Assembly (NCBI RefSeq): GCF_964340395.1
Contig: NC_135556.1
Coordinates: 9,432,501 to 9,496,500 of the forward strand
Direction: 5' to 3'
Length of the DNA: 64,000 nucleotides
From: Glandiceps talaboti
Taxonomy: Eukaryota > Hemichordata > Enteropneusta > Spengelidae
Below are positions 1 through 13,091 of the stretch, piece after piece (positions within the stretch are counted from its first letter, which is position 1; each line of letters starts with the position of its first letter). The notes below the pieces were generated by a model. It had not been told where the DNA came from and did no database searches. It was given only the letters and a program-made list of their open reading frames with translations. Both the position numbers and the translations under genes were made by a program.

Positions 1-918
1 CCTAAAAACATTAAAATCGCTCAACAGGTCAAATTTATGAAAACTGTCAACGGAGCTAAACAAAAATGAAAATTTGAAGAACTGTGTTACAGGAGAAGGT
101 AGTCGAAAGGGTTGACTACGACGGAGATTATAATCAAATATATAGAACGTACACATGCATAGCTTGTACGTTGGGTTCATTAACCATGAATACGAATTCA
201 CAAGTTTAAAAGGAAAACGTAGGACGAGGAATTTCCGGAGACAGAATTCTCGACAGCATTCACGATACACCTCCCTCGAGTAATGTATTCGTGAAAGAAA
301 GCATGACTAAAACTCGGCAGTGTATACACACCTCAATCACTCCTTTGACAATAAGGATGTAGTTATATTATACAAAGTACACAGGTGGTTTGAAAGAGGT
401 GTAAAGGAGGCCGTATATGTTAAACGGGAGGAGGGGGACTACGTCATAACTTGGCAGGCGCGTACAACACTGTGATCAGTATTACAGTAAGATTCCTCGA
501 CGGTTTTCATCATCACATAACAATCCTACTCTGTCAAGTGTCACAAACCATCTGTCATCAGATCATCAGTCGGCCTGAGGAATCGTCCAAGATAGGACGT
601 GAAACTGCTGCCATTCAAAACAACAGCAAGTCCAGTAGGATAGATTATAATTATTTCGTTTATAACTTCTTACGCGGATGATTGAGAGCATTCATAGACA
701 TAAAGCATAGGTACTTAATACATTTCTCCTGAACTCTCATCGGTTTATGAATCAGATAAGTTTGATATGGATACCCGATAGGCGAGCAATAATCTGTATT
801 GGGTACGCGGTTATCAAAGCCATGTGATTACATTTCTTACAGGTGAGGTTTATAAATTTAAGATAAAACATCTTAGCATGGCCATATGGCTGACAAATGG
901 GTATTATTTTGGATTTTG
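1..918. other. Non-coding; no gene recognised
   Basis: No reading frame here has a recognisable domain, splice context or compositional support. The short open frame at 451-681 has no family features. Nothing else is supported. Confidence 0.5.
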
Positions 919-1166
919 AATTTATAGAATAAACTTTTTGTACTTGAAAATACAATTTAAAAAGAAATACACCAAGCCCATGTTTGACATTCAGTAAGTT
1001 GCAAAAAACCAACAATGTGTGTGAAAAGTGTATTGTACGTACAATAACGAACATTTTACGCATTTTAAAAATGTTTTGCAATTTATTGAGTTTCAAACAA
1101 GGACTTGATAGATGTTCTTTCGCGTTGTACAAGTAGAAAAACGTAGTCGAGTTGTTTTATCAATTA
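919..1166. mobile_element. Fold-back MITE, copy 1
   Basis: The two halves are imperfect reverse complements. The left arm is about 919-1007 and the right arm about 1075-1166, with a short loop centred on the self-complementary TGTACGTACA. Both arms contain a GCAAAA/TTTTGC inner boundary, and the right arm ends in GTTGTTTTAT. The same structure recurs at 39774-40025 with diverged arms, so this is a dispersed family rather than a chance hairpin. No coding capacity; a non-autonomous palindromic element is the best reading. Confidence 0.65.
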
Positions 1167-3864
1167 ACATTTCCACATAAATAGTCAAAATTGTCATTCA
1201 TATGGCCACGTTAAAAGCTTCAGAAACAATTGACATTAGAGTAATTAAGGGAGCTCCAATTTAGATTACAGGTTCAAATAACAACTAATTACTTTCACTT
1301 CATCTGTACGCTTAATTGGACAGCGTTTATAATAATCCAATAGGCTACATTTGGAAGTGAACTATATAAAAAAGCATTAAGTTACCTAAATTTAGAAACC
1401 TAAATGCCATTAAATGATTGGATCAATCAATGCGCAAAGACAAGAGATCATTTATAACCACTTGCATTCAAAGATGAAAGGAAAAACTTTACGCCGAAGT
1501 CCTGAGCAATATGGTTAGACGTAATAAGCACGTCTCGTGTTTTACTTAAAAATGGCAGATATGAATGTGAAAAGAATTCAACATTCAGGTCTTGATAAGC
1601 TCATTAAAAGGACGTCAAGTCCCAGATCTCCATATAATAGTTTGTACATGCATCGTTTGGAGTACCTAGCTGGCTACATTCTGGCCAATAACTATGCATA
1701 TGTACGGTGCTGTATTTTTTTTTTTTTTTACAAAAAGAGCTGTCCGGACATCGTATAGCTAGCTTTTAACCAATTAATTCTAAAGGTACGTGACTTTGCT
1801 TCCTTAATGAGCTCAAGAACTCGCTAGCAGTGCAGACTCGTTAATTTGTTGTCTTTGGGCCGATGTGAAGCCCTTTAGATAGGCCCGACTAATTCATCGG
1901 ATGTCATTTTTCCTTGTCTATTTATAATCAACCAGAATGAACCTTTCAAGAGGCTTCAAGTTTTAATATAATCTAAGACTTCTGCTCTAATTCAACTAAA
2001 CTGCAGATTTTGTTCGTTCACATGCATTGTATACACACTACTACAACGCAGTATTCTAAATAGCGAAGAGAACCACGTAAAAGTCTGTTTCATACACTTA
2101 TATTTAGTTTCTTTCTCTTCTTTTTACCGCATGCCATAAGAATAGGTATATTAATTGCTGCGGATTTGCCTGGGTTGCGTTTGACATACTTCATTTATGT
2201 CATTTCAGTTCTGATCAGTGAGTACATCGATTAGGCCTAATAGAAGAATTTGTGTGGTTCCGCTCACTTTTAGAATAGGTGCGGTGGGTAGATTTTTTGT
2301 TTTATTTTTATCATATTTTTTTCCATGTGAGTGTCTAGTTCAGGTTTTCCATTGTTTTCCAAATGGTCTCTGTGTTGTTTACTTCTTCCTATCTGATGTA
2401 CAACCATTACAGATTGGAAGAATAGTCATATACTGTCTTTTTAAATTGATGTCAGTTTCCGCATCCACTATTTCTCGCGAGCCTTCACAATTTTAGCGAT
2501 TTTATTATTTTTTTCTCGAACCCAGTAGTGAAAAGGTAGGTGGGGGTCAGGTAAGCGGAACCAAACAATTATTTTTTTTATTGTATATATCATATGTCAT
2601 ATCACAAAGTTAACAGTCAGCTAACAGGTTCACGAACCCCATATGCTATGATTAACAAAAATGACTAACGAACCATATGTTATTTTAACAAAATCAAAAG
2701 CTATCAAATCACATGTTTGACATTGTCTCTATTCTTTTTCAACCCAAAGCAAAAAAAAAATATTAACATTTGATTTAACTCTGATGGGCGCATCAACTTT
2801 CGTAGCAGCCTTCTCTCCAAACAGCCTGCGAAATTGGCATTATCAAGTAACACGATTGGAACTATTTTGGGATAATTGGATATCAGGTAAATTTGGCAAA
2901 AACTCCTATTTAAATCAAAATTGAACTTTAGTTTATCACAAATAATATTATTTCATGGTGTAGTTAGGAATTTACATTTCCAGGTTAATGGTATCAATCA
3001 AATGACAACAATAACATGGTTTTAACTCCATTTGCACAGTTGTTAAACACATATTCTTTCAATCATCCCTTTTACTTAAAATTCAATATTTTTCATGGAT
3101 ATCATGAGTAACAGATTGACCTACGTGGATATATGGATTCTTAATTGTTTTCTCCCAATCGAGATACCTTATAAAATATAACTAAAATAAAATATAAAAC
3201 AAAATGAACTCCATATCATAGATAGAACTCCAATCCTACAATTCTTGAATTACCATTGATAAGCCAAGGGGAGGAGTTCGTTTTTTTCCACGACAAAAGC
3301 TTGGTATAACCTTGTAAGGCAACTTTGTTTCATAACCAGATTTCCAATCTAAATCTAACCCGGGCCTTTCAATTACATTAAAATTTTGATAAATGAATCT
3401 AACAGGAAAACAGCACTTCTCCCACACCATGAATAATTAACATGCTCAACTGTCGACAAACAGCAACCCAACAACCAGGTCAAAAAGATAGGTCTCTGTA
3501 CTGAGAAAGTTGACATTGTTGAAATATAACCTTACATTACTATACTCTAAATCGGTAGCTAAACTTGTAAAGATAAAATATCCCCGGGATTAACACTTCA
3601 AAGAGTCAAAATTACTCACACCTATGAGACTGTGCTACATCTATCCCAAAGATGTTGAGGTCTTGGGCTATTTGAAGGTTGAATCCCAATTTCCATTTAC
3701 TTTCAGGACATTTTATATTATCACGTTTTAATTACATGCCGGGCCTAACAGAGTTTACATCTATTTTTAATCGAATCGGAAGTTTGGTACTCTGTAGTCA
3801 TCTACTGCATCTTATCTGACAACATGTTATTGCTCAAACTCAGACGTCCTAACGTTTTTTTCAG
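1167..3864. other. Non-coding; no gene recognised
   Basis: A+T-rich unique-looking sequence with short open frames only (for example 1537-1758, 2218-2496 and 3236-3430 minus). None has a motif, a paralogue in the window or splice-compatible context. Confidence 0.45.
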
Positions 3865-4060
3865 CAATGTAAGTGTACTTTGGGACTCTCTTAATTAAAA
3901 ACAGGGTTCCCTAAAGCTATAGAATGCATACGTGTAGACCAAGTGCTTTTAGCGCTGGTTAGACCTTTCCTGAGGATATCATTGGTATTCTACAGCGCAA
4001 AGAGACGTCGTGTATAAATAGCAAAGTGTCGGGGGGTAATTGCATGTATTATTCAATATG
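3865..4060 (+). repeat. Dispersed repeat, about 195 bp, copy 1
   Basis: Nearly the same sequence occurs at 5728-5921. The shared core includes AAAACAGGGTTCCCTAAAGC and ends in TGTATTATTCAATATG. The copies differ by scattered substitutions and small indels. No coding content. Confidence 0.75.
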
Positions 4061-4199
4061 TCATGAATCTATAATTTCCACTTCAGCCGGGGAGTTTTTT
4101 CCGACAAAGTGTCTATTTCGAGTGAATTGACTGGCGTCTACTACCGTGGTTAGACACGCTATGTGTTATTGTGATGTAGATTGTCCGTCTATCACATAG

Positions 4200-4560
4200 A
4201 TAATATAATAATAATAATAATAGTTTATTCGGTAAAGGGCCTCAGCAGCCCATCATACAAAAGGAATAATTCAGTTATTATTACAGTTAATCAGAAAATC
4301 AGTTGGTGTTACAGTGTTGAGAGGAAAATACACGGGTGAGAAAGTGGACGTAAATTATAAACTGACATTTAAGAGAAATTCGTTTCTTGTTTCAAACGAT
4401 TTATATACAGCTAACTGATACAATAGATAAGGGTTTGAAGTTGATAGAAGCGAAACAAATTTATCTTTGGTTGGAAAATTATAAACATTTTCGAGAATAT
4501 ACAAAACTCTGTTATTGTCATAAAAACGGCAAAGCATTATAAAATAGCAGTAGTGGCGCT
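4200..4560 (-). mobile_element. 3' fragment of a non-LTR retrotransposon
   Basis: Read on the minus strand, this has an open frame at 4537-4355. Its product ends in a pattern common at the C-terminus of LINE reverse transcriptases: KDKF..LLS, then a stretch of hydrophobics, then F..R.EFLL. A short 3' region follows, ending in an (ATT)n tail at about 4205-4225, preceded by an ACCGAATAAACT-type sequence. A tail microsatellite directly after the 3' UTR is typical of CR1/L2-like elements. The fragment is strongly 5'-truncated. Clade assignment is tentative. Confidence 0.5.
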
Positions 4561-5414
4561 AACTAAATATGTATGCTATATTGCTTAATGTAATCTGAAC
4601 TAAAGACTCGAATAAGTTTATATATTGTATTTTTTTTTATTTCACACTGGAGAGGGTGCTAGCGATAGCCTGGGGTGGACGTGGCTGATCCATGTCAGAT
4701 CAGAAAGTTATCTATGTCCAGAAATAAAGTTACTTTGTTATGCTCAATATTCGGCCTACGAAGTGTTTCTGTACTTTTAATATACATTGCACGATTCGCC
4801 ATGGTGACCACTCTATGTCAATACTATATATAATTATGGCTCTACAGTTCAAATTCACACGACCTGAACTATAAGGTTTAATGACTTTTCTATCAATAAT
4901 AGTCGAACTGTGTGCTCTAGTGGTATGATTCGGGCAATGTCATTTCACGGTCGAGTACCCAACATACTAAATAACATCATGCATTTGTTTTCATGACCAT
5001 CTTCTACAATTGTTAAACTACAACACTATAGTAGTTCAAGAACACTCCCATGTCCATCAATTATGCAAAGTGTGTCAATGAGAATTACTCTCGTCGTATT
5101 GAATTTCATTTCCATGCTTGAAAATTGTATACGTATAAAGCATGAAGATTTCGATTTTCTTTTTAAGTACTGTGATACACGAAGGAAAATTCAAAATTAC
5201 GTAGTACTACTACCTAATTATTATTCTTTAATTCTTATCTTTAGTGGGTTTCACCGTTGTATATAGGTTGACTAAACTTGATAGATTTCAAACATATCTG
5301 AGCGCTTCAAGAGGTATATGATAAAACCTTTATGGGCCCTCCTAAAGTCGGGTCCTTCCGCCGCACGACTTCGACTCGGTCCGCAAAACCCATACCAGGG
5401 CCGTAAAGATTATT

Positions 5415-5673
5415 ACTGACTCCCGGTCACAGAATACGAATACTATTACACAGCATATAACATAAGACCACTTCTATAAAACACAGCATTACAACATGCT
5501 AACAAGTATCGAGGGTTTGAAGTCGATGTAAAATCGTCAACCTGAAGCCAGAAGAAATGCATATTACACATGTCATAATAGGATTATTTAATTTGAGAAA
5601 AAGTCCATAATGCCTAAAATATATAATGCCAAAGTGTAATGAAAACAAAGACCTTAGTGGCACCAGCAGAACT
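5415..5673 (+). repeat. Tandem-type duplication, copy 1
   Basis: Aligns with 6168-6462, sharing blocks such as CCACTTCTATAAAACACAGC and GACCTTAGTGGCACCAGCA. The second copy has an extra stretch of about 35 bp near its end. The offset is about 760 bp, a local duplication of non-coding DNA. The repeat at 5728-5921 lies between the copies. Confidence 0.75.
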
Positions 5674-5727
5674 TGAAAGATCGTTCAACATATTGACATT
5701 GCCGATAGTGATACTAATTACTTGTAT

Positions 5728-5921
5728 CAATGTAAGTGCACTTTATTTGTAACCCTCTTAATTAAAAACAGGGTTCCCTAAAGCTATAGAATGCATACGT
5801 GTAGATCAAGTGCTTTTAGCGCCGGATAGACCTTTCCTGAGGATATCATTGGTATTTTACAGAGCAAAAAGACGTCATGTCCAAATAGCAAAAGGTTAGG
5901 GGTAATTTCATGTATTATTCA
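5728..5921 (+). repeat. Dispersed repeat, about 195 bp, copy 2
   Basis: Partner of 3865-4060, in the same orientation. Sequence on either side is not shared, so this looks like a mobile or ancient duplicated fragment rather than part of the longer local duplication. Confidence 0.75.
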
Positions 5922-6167
5922 ATATGAAGAGGAATGCTATTGCTGGTCAACCCATCTCACCATACAACGGCAAACAATAGCATATAATATAAAATCTTAT
6001 ATTATATTCGAGCAAGTTTGAAAGAATTTTAACCTTGCATATTCTCATATATAGTAATTTAGGAAAAGTATAACAGAAAGGACGGGAAGCAGAAGATGGC
6101 AACGCTTTCGAAATTAATGTACGTGCGTGCAGTCCATTATTCGGTGCTATTCATAATTAAATCTGCA

Positions 6168-6462
6168 TTACTGACTCCCGGGTCCACGGAATACGTACAC
6201 TACACATCATAACATAAGACCACTTCTATAAAACACAGCATTACAACATGCTAACAAGTATTGAGGGTTTGAAGTCTATGTAATATCGTCAATCTGAAGC
6301 CAGAGGAAACGCATATTACACACGTCATAAGACGATTATTTAAAACATTTTGAAATGTCCAAAATGCGCAAAATGTATAATGCCATAGTCCCTCCACCTT
6401 CTAAAACGGACACAGGGTTATAAAGTGTAATGAAAACAAAGACCTTAGTGGCACCAGCATAT
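6168..6462 (+). repeat. Tandem-type duplication, copy 2
   Basis: Second copy of the unit at 5415-5673, diverged by substitutions and one insertion near 6385-6420. Non-coding. Confidence 0.75.
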
Positions 6463-6464
6463 GA

Positions 6465-7126
6465 AACTCATTTATATTGCCGATAGTAAAAATAATTACG
6501 GATAATGCCAAAAAAAAAGAAAAGAAAAAAAAACGTTCTCTGTAGTAAAGTGGCCCTACTACAAAGTATTCTACGCTACTTAAAAATATCTTACAATGTA
6601 TATTGTCTTTTAGATCACCGGTAAAAATATGGCCCACGTAATTTTCGAGAGGAATTCCACAAAGGTTGAACAAAGTAATGAAAGACAGTTCCATAGAATA
6701 CTGAAAGTGAATGCATTTTCTGAAGTGTGAATGATATCACAATCCTCAACAAATAAGACTGGATAATAGCATATAGATTGGCATAAACTTAACAGATGGA
6801 TGGTTATATAGTTACATTAATGGGGAATAATCTAGGACATAGATATATTACCATAAACTATGGGTTCTTGAGAGTGGTTTTATGATTTCACATCACATAC
6901 ATTTTGTGCGACTGCCAAGAAACACCAAGTCAGGAAACTCGATTTCACCTTCATTGTTCTCATAGTAGTCCACCGTAATTGCATCATGGGACTTAGCAGA
7001 CATACATATTTTAGTAGATGCATATGCACACTGAATATTTATGACTCCTAAGTGCTTATTACTCAGCATAACAAATAGAGTTTCGTTTTAGGAAAATTCA
7101 GCGTTTTTACTACTAAAACAATCATT

Positions 7127-7164
<38 letters not shown>

Positions 7165-9149
7165 AATGTTATAGTCAGAGGCATATTGATTACCAAACGT
7201 GACATTTTTAAGCATACTTTATTTTTTCCATGGAAAAAATCCACATATAGTGGCGAGTTTATTTACCATTGGAACTGATGTCCATAAAATAACTACTTTT
7301 TCGGACTCAGCATGACAAATTACCTGGTTTCTTTTGTGCAAATATAGCCAGTTATTAATCGAATCATTGCTATTGTATTACATTTATTTGATTAATTATT
7401 GGAATAACATTGTCTGTCGCTTCAAGCTACGTGTGAGTGGCCGGCGCTACTGTAGGACCGTCGAAGATCTTGAAGACCATCTTGTTCTCCACAGACTTAA
7501 TTTGATATGATTGATATCCTGGTATAACTTTGTCTGCTGTCCATCCGGCAAAATATGTTGTTCAAACTCTAACCAGACACATCCTAACATTTCCAGACCA
7601 GTAACTGACGCACTTAAAAAGTTCTTCCCTGTGCGCAGCTATTATAATAGATAATCTTTATATAATGCGTTTAGCCTTTCCTATTCAAATTAAACCCAAC
7701 TTCAAAGCCCCAAACTTTAATAAACGTTCCATTTCATTTGAAGAATTCACGTACATAGTGAAAAAAATTCACCTAGCTGAATGAATTAAAGCGATGTTGG
7801 TTTGATTTCTTCTTTTACTAATTATAACATTCTCATATATGACATTAAAAGATAATCTGAATTTAAATTCAATGCTGTATGACGTACGAAGAAATAACGA
7901 TTTACAAGGATCTGTGACCTAATGATTATACGGCCAAACTCTGTGTCTACAGTTCTGCATTTTGTTAACACAAAATCTTATTATACATTAGTGAAAACAT
8001 CGTAGGGATTCTAACCCTTCGTCGTACCACGTAAGCCCGAAAGGAGCTGGGTGGATATTTTGTTATTCTGCATATCATTGCGTTATATTCTAATATACGA
8101 TACACTGCGGAATGCTACTACTACAGTATTGAAGGTAATCGATATTCACTTTTAATAACTACAGTGGTCGCTTTATTGAATTTTGATTAATATGTACATC
8201 GATATTTTGCTATTTAATAACAAGCGGCGCTTAATTAGGGACGAGATCAATAGTTCAATGTTGGATAAATAAAACTAGATTCTTTTAGTTACGCCTCAGA
8301 CCCACCCCTTCTAACTGAATTAGCGAAACTTGAAAATGTTTCAGACAGTATAATCAAATCTGTACGTAGTAATATATAGAGCTATGAATACAAAACTTGT
8401 ATACAATATCGTTCTTTTGAGATGAGAACTAAACTTGCCAAAACTCCTCTACACTCAAAGTAAAAGAATTTAGAATGTATCCTACTTACATTGAAATATT
8501 GATCTCGCCCCTTACGGATGAATGTTGCGAATTCAAGTGCGCATTTCATTTGCATAATGGTAAAACTCGAAAGCTTGTTTACAAAGCTGTTCAATTTTGA
8601 ACAATTATCAATGCCATAAAAACTAGAATTGATGCTGTGAAATTCTTGACGTAAATTTGGATACACACGAAACGTGTAAGATCGGCTAGCATCATTAAAA
8701 GGGCACATGGTTTTGGCATTATTATGTCGAGGATTAAAACGTACCTCTTGTACTCCAATTACTGAAGAATACCGAACCATCACTTGGAATTGAAACTCAA
8801 ATTTTCTATTTAGAAAAAATACAGAAGCTTCTTGATGATACAACGTATTCTATGGATATAAAAATGTACACTAAAATTCGCTGTTATGACATCAAGTGTG
8901 CTAACAACGCCAGACTAGAGAATTCTTATTTCTATTATTTTAATATAGATGTTAAATTCCACCCATTTCAATTGCAAGTTTGCTAGAATTAAATCATTTG
9001 AGTGACTTTCATGAATTTCCTGTACGTGATATTTTCGACTTTTGAGTGAAAAAGATATTTATTTAGACAAACTATTCAGAATGTTTAGGTTTCTTTGGAG
9101 ACACTCTTGCTATGGTATCGCAACCGTTTGGCATGCGTTCAGATGTAAT
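6465..9149. other. Non-coding; (GTT)n at 7127-7163
   Basis: Contains a (GTT/TTG)n microsatellite at 7127-7163 and a diverged stretch around 7200-7330 resembling the CCATGG / GATGT.CATAAAAT repeat seen at 24.7-25.2 kb and 56.9-57.3 kb. The longest open frame (8843-8382 minus, 153 codons) has no recognisable feature. No gene supported. Confidence 0.45.
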
Positions 9150-9515
9150 TATTCATTTTCATATAAAAAGTTTAGGTTTTTAATTAACCAGTAGAAACTG
9201 AGATAATATGTAAAACTATTATAATATGGTATGAGTATGATAAACGCCAAGGAAGAACTAAAACTGCGGCTGGAGTGGATCAAGACGAGGAACTAGTTTG
9301 GAATTAGATTTAGGGTGGAACTGGTGAAAATTGCTAAAAACTAGTCTAAGATCTGAGCCCGGCTTCTGAAAAGTAACATTGGCTTAAGAACATTTGATGG
9401 TGTACGTATACGAACTCAGTTATTTCCCCGTAACGTTCGATTGATCCTGGACCTGCGAATAGAATGATCGACTGTGTTGGTGTAAATGAGAGTCACTGAG
9501 TTGGTCAAGTGTTAA
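9150..9515 (+). repeat. Diverged repeat, copy 1
   Basis: Aligns with 12095-12460 over its whole length with many substitutions. Shared anchors include GAGAT followed by ATATGTAAAA and TATAATATG near the start, and AGAGT.AC plus GGTCAAGTGTTAAG / GGCCAAGTATAAAG near the end. The second copy directly follows a (TA)n tract. Non-coding. Confidence 0.6.
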
Positions 9516-10987
9516 GTAGACACAGACTACAGAGGAGCACTAGTACGATCGAAGGCACGCATCAATATTAACACGACTGTACTTAGACTTTAATAGGTTT
9601 TATGTGAAGACGTTTCTCTGAAGTCAAATAGCCTATAAACTTGTGTGCCGTTTTAAATAAATGACAATCTCATTAAAAGTACTTTCTCAGGTATGAGATT
9701 ATACTTTGCATTTGGCACCACTTCGGGACAAAGTTTTCTGATTTGGAAGGGTGAAGTCTGAATAAAGACAAAACAAGATGACAGTGCAGAGTGTAATTTC
9801 AATTCGACAACAACGATTTCACATTAACCTTAGACACACTTTGCTCTAGGGTCAATCTACTAATCAGCAAACTCACAAAATACCTTAATGATGTCACACA
9901 CAACATGTATTTACAATAATATGCGATATGCGAAGGAGTCTTCATTGCATTTGATATCTGAGTGATTAAAATTATAGTTTCAAATCGTTACATCTACATT
10001 ATATTATACCAGGACAACCCAACTTCTCAGCGTTAGCTAGTACACTGTGGTTTTAATGGGCCCATTTCTATCGCCGTTAATGGGAAAGTAGTTTCCGACA
10101 TCTGACCTTTGCTGAACTGTCATCATCGAAAGAAATACGGCGCCTCACAATTAAAGTCAAAATGATCGCTCTCGCTCGATGCATGTTCACTGTTTAGATC
10201 GTATGTGAACAATTGCTTGCCGCAGGTCGTAGACACAAATACATTTTATATAAAATCCACATGTGTCAGGTACAAAAGTGCAGTTTACTTGCTGTGTAAA
10301 GTACACGATCTAATGACAGAAATATATGTTTTGAATGCAAACTCTTCGAGTCAAAATCTCTCGATGTTTGACTCAGGACTATGCGTAGGTTTACCATGGA
10401 AAAAACCCATACACAAACAAATTGAGTGAACCATGAGATATCCATATCAACATTTATAACTCTCTTAGATAAACTAGTAGCCATGACAACATATCGCGTA
10501 TTCCTTCAGCTGAAATAAGTTTCATTTCACCAAGAATTCACTTGGTGTGAAAATATGATACATTCTTTGCAAGGCACTTGTCTGTAACAGATTCATTGAT
10601 AAAGTAAGGTACCTTATGTATTAAACCTTGTGGAAAACTAATAACACAAAATATGTTAGAAGATGTGATATTAATCATAAGAAGCCTACCCCAGGATTTA
10701 TACAATCCATGAACTTTGAAGAATAATCCTCAATCATATTCTGCTCAAATTGAGCAATAGGATTGATGCCCCAAGATCAAATACTGTCAGGATTTTCTCG
10801 TATATTGATTTTGAAAATTTCACTCAATTAATCCCTGTAGTTTCTTTTACGAAATTATACAATGTTGGAATGTTGATTGAGGACTACTTATATTTCCATA
10901 AACGCCACAAGAAAGCAAATCAGAATTTGATGGTTGAGTTAGACCTAACAGAGTGAATAACACAATTTGAGGCAAGTTTAGGAACGA
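9516..10987. other. Non-coding; no gene recognised
   Basis: Only short open frames on both strands (10205-10429, 10484-10266, 10750-10956), none with identifiable features. Confidence 0.45.
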
Positions 10988-11158
10988 TCACACAATGTCG
11001 TACAAGCTCAGTAAACAAACAAAATAGCAAGACAAAGCAATGATAGGAAACATTGATAAAAAGTGAATGTCAATGCCTGATATAAAAACAATATACATGA
11101 GGTTCAACATATGAATGTAACAATGATTGCAGATTTTGAATAACCTGATACACAGATT

Positions 11159-11205
11159 TTGGGGTTTCTGGCAAGTGACACAGCGCCCCCATTCGATTGT
11201 TACTT
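11159..11205. repeat. 47-bp inverted repeat, left arm
   Basis: TTGGGGTTTCTGGCAAGTGA and the following 27 bases are an exact reverse complement of 12512-12557 as far as I can align by eye. The arms enclose about 1.3 kb holding a Penelope fragment, a (TA)n tract and a diverged repeat copy. Confidence 0.8.
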
Positions 11206-11580
11206 TTAGTTTTATTGGTGTATGCTTGGGCTTTCTTGCTGATGGACCAGGATACGGAAAAAGGCTCATTGTTTCTTTTCAGTTTCCAAATGTGTTTTGA
11301 TAGTTCTGTGCTGTTTTCGTGTTTTTCATGTTTGAATGACTGTTTGTGGTTGGCGTATCTCTGCTTGAAGTTGTTCTCTGTTAGACCGATATATACTTTT
11401 GTTTGTTTTCCGTGGACGGTATACGATGTTTTCCGTTTGGCATTCGCCGTTCAGAGGGCAGGTGTCTTTCTGTCTGCAATTACAGGGTTTTTGAGTGGGT
11501 TTAGTTTCGCTGTTGGAGATGGTGGCGTTATGCGCTTTGATTATGGTAGCCATGGTAGCCATGTTTGGCATGGCTACGAT
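11206..11580 (-). mobile_element. Penelope-like element fragment (GIY-YIG domain)
   Basis: The minus-strand translation from about 11571 contains CNCRQKDTCPLNGECQTENI, the Cys-rich segment that precedes the GIY-YIG endonuclease domain in Penelope-like elements. After a 1-bp frame change near 11420 the next frame reads VYIGLTENNFKQRYANH and continues with a TELSKHIW-type stretch. VYIGLTE is the GIY-YIG core region. The fragment has no reverse transcriptase and stops near 11206, where the 47-bp inverted-repeat sequence begins. It is a 5'- and 3'-truncated, frameshifted relic. Family assignment rests on remembered domain signatures. Confidence 0.7.
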
Positions 11581-11991
11581 GCAACCTGTGTTTAACCGAA
11601 AAACTAACTATTATTAAAGCAGACAAAAGCTCCATACTAAACAAAAGAACTGAGTTGATATCCAAATGCCGTCACGAGAATAAGTTTTATTTGTCCAACT
11701 TCAATAGAGCATCTATCACCTAAACTAAACCCGTTAACTAACGGAAAATCAAAGCCCAACATGTAACAACCCGCCAACACTTACTTGTCCGCACCCAATA
11801 ACCCACACAATAACAACCAACACCTCCACACATACAACACCTACCCACCGACACAGACAATAGTGATGGTATTTCTATTGTCTACACTCTATATATACAG
11901 CACACCCAGAGAGTAGGCCTCAGAGTGTCTGATGATCGCAATATGCGTGAAACTCCTAGTTACACCCAAGAAAGAGTTCCAGTACTACCAA

Positions 11992-12091
<100 letters not shown>

Positions 12092-12094
12092 CGG

Positions 12095-12460
12095 ATTTTC
12101 ATATACTAGTACTCATTTTGGATTTCATTTAACCAATAGAGATTGAGATATGTAAAATCATTATAATATGATGTGTGTATTACAATAAACGCTAGTGGAG
12201 AACTGGACGTCGGGCTAGATCAGGTTTGGACTGGGGCTAGAATGCATGGATCTATATTTGAACCGGACTTCGAGTGGGTCAAACTTGAAACTGTTGATCT
12301 GGGCTCGACTGTGGACAGTAAATTTGGCAGAAAACAAACGTTGACTGAGTATACTCTGTTAATTCTCCGTAATGTTTACCAGATCACGAATCTGTGAATA
12401 GGATTGGCTGTGTTGATATAACTGAGAGTTACCGGCCAAGTATAAAGTAAAGCTAAGACT
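12095..12460 (+). repeat. Diverged repeat, copy 2
   Basis: Homologous to 9150-9515. It lies inside the 47-bp inverted repeat (11159-11205 and 12512-12557). Confidence 0.6.
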
Positions 12461-12511
12461 GGGGACCTAGTAACACATGCACGAGTTATAAATATTGGCG
12501 TTAATTTGCGT

Positions 12512-12557
12512 AAGTAACAATCGAATGGGGGCGCTGTGTCACTTGCCAGAAACCCCA
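12512..12557. repeat. 47-bp inverted repeat, right arm
   Basis: Reverse complement of 11159-11205. Flanking sequence beyond the arms does not match, so the repeat ends sharply. Confidence 0.8.
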
Positions 12558-12807
12558 AGAGTACAACATGTAAACTTGACATTTTTTACATCCCGTAAGT
12601 AGTGGCCACCTGCAAAATGGCTAAAAGTATCTAAAACCAGTAAAAATAGGAGCGACAAAGGAACAGCACCTTCCACACACATTACTTTAGACGATTACGG
12701 ACGCTACACTCATCAAAACCCAAAATAAACTTAAGGCTAAAACTCAGTAATTTTCTGGACACCGAAACACTGTCACAGGTCGCTATTCCATGAACATCCC
12801 CCTCATT

Positions 12808-13041
12808 TATGTATGTATGTATGTATGTATGTATGTATGTATGTATGTATGTATGTATGCATGCGTATGTATGTATGTATGTATGTATGTATGTATGTAT
12901 GTATGTATGTATGTATGTATGTATGTATGTATGGATGCATGCATGCATGGATGCATGCATGCATGCATGCGTATGTATGTATGTATGTATGTATGTATGT
13001 ATGTATGTATGTATGTATGTATGCATGCATGCGGGGATGAG

Positions 13042-13072
<31 letters not shown>
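12808..13072. repeat. (ATGT)n / (ATGC)n and (GT)n microsatellite
   Basis: Long ATGT tetranucleotide runs with blocks of ATGC variants, ending in a short (GT)n tract. The open frames seen on both strands here are artefacts of the repeat. Confidence 0.95.
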
Positions 13073-13091
13073 ATCGTATCTCCACCCGTGA

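Noticed and set aside
752-1132. Minus-strand open frame of 126 codons
   Set aside because: It lies almost wholly within the fold-back MITE at 919-1166.
8382-8843. Minus-strand open frame of 153 codons
   Set aside because: No domain, paralogue or splice context, and composition is like the surrounding non-coding DNA. A real gene cannot be excluded but is not supported.
11197-11595. Plus-strand open frame of 132 codons with membrane-like stretches
   Set aside because: Antisense of the Penelope GIY-YIG fragment, whose signature is on the minus strand.
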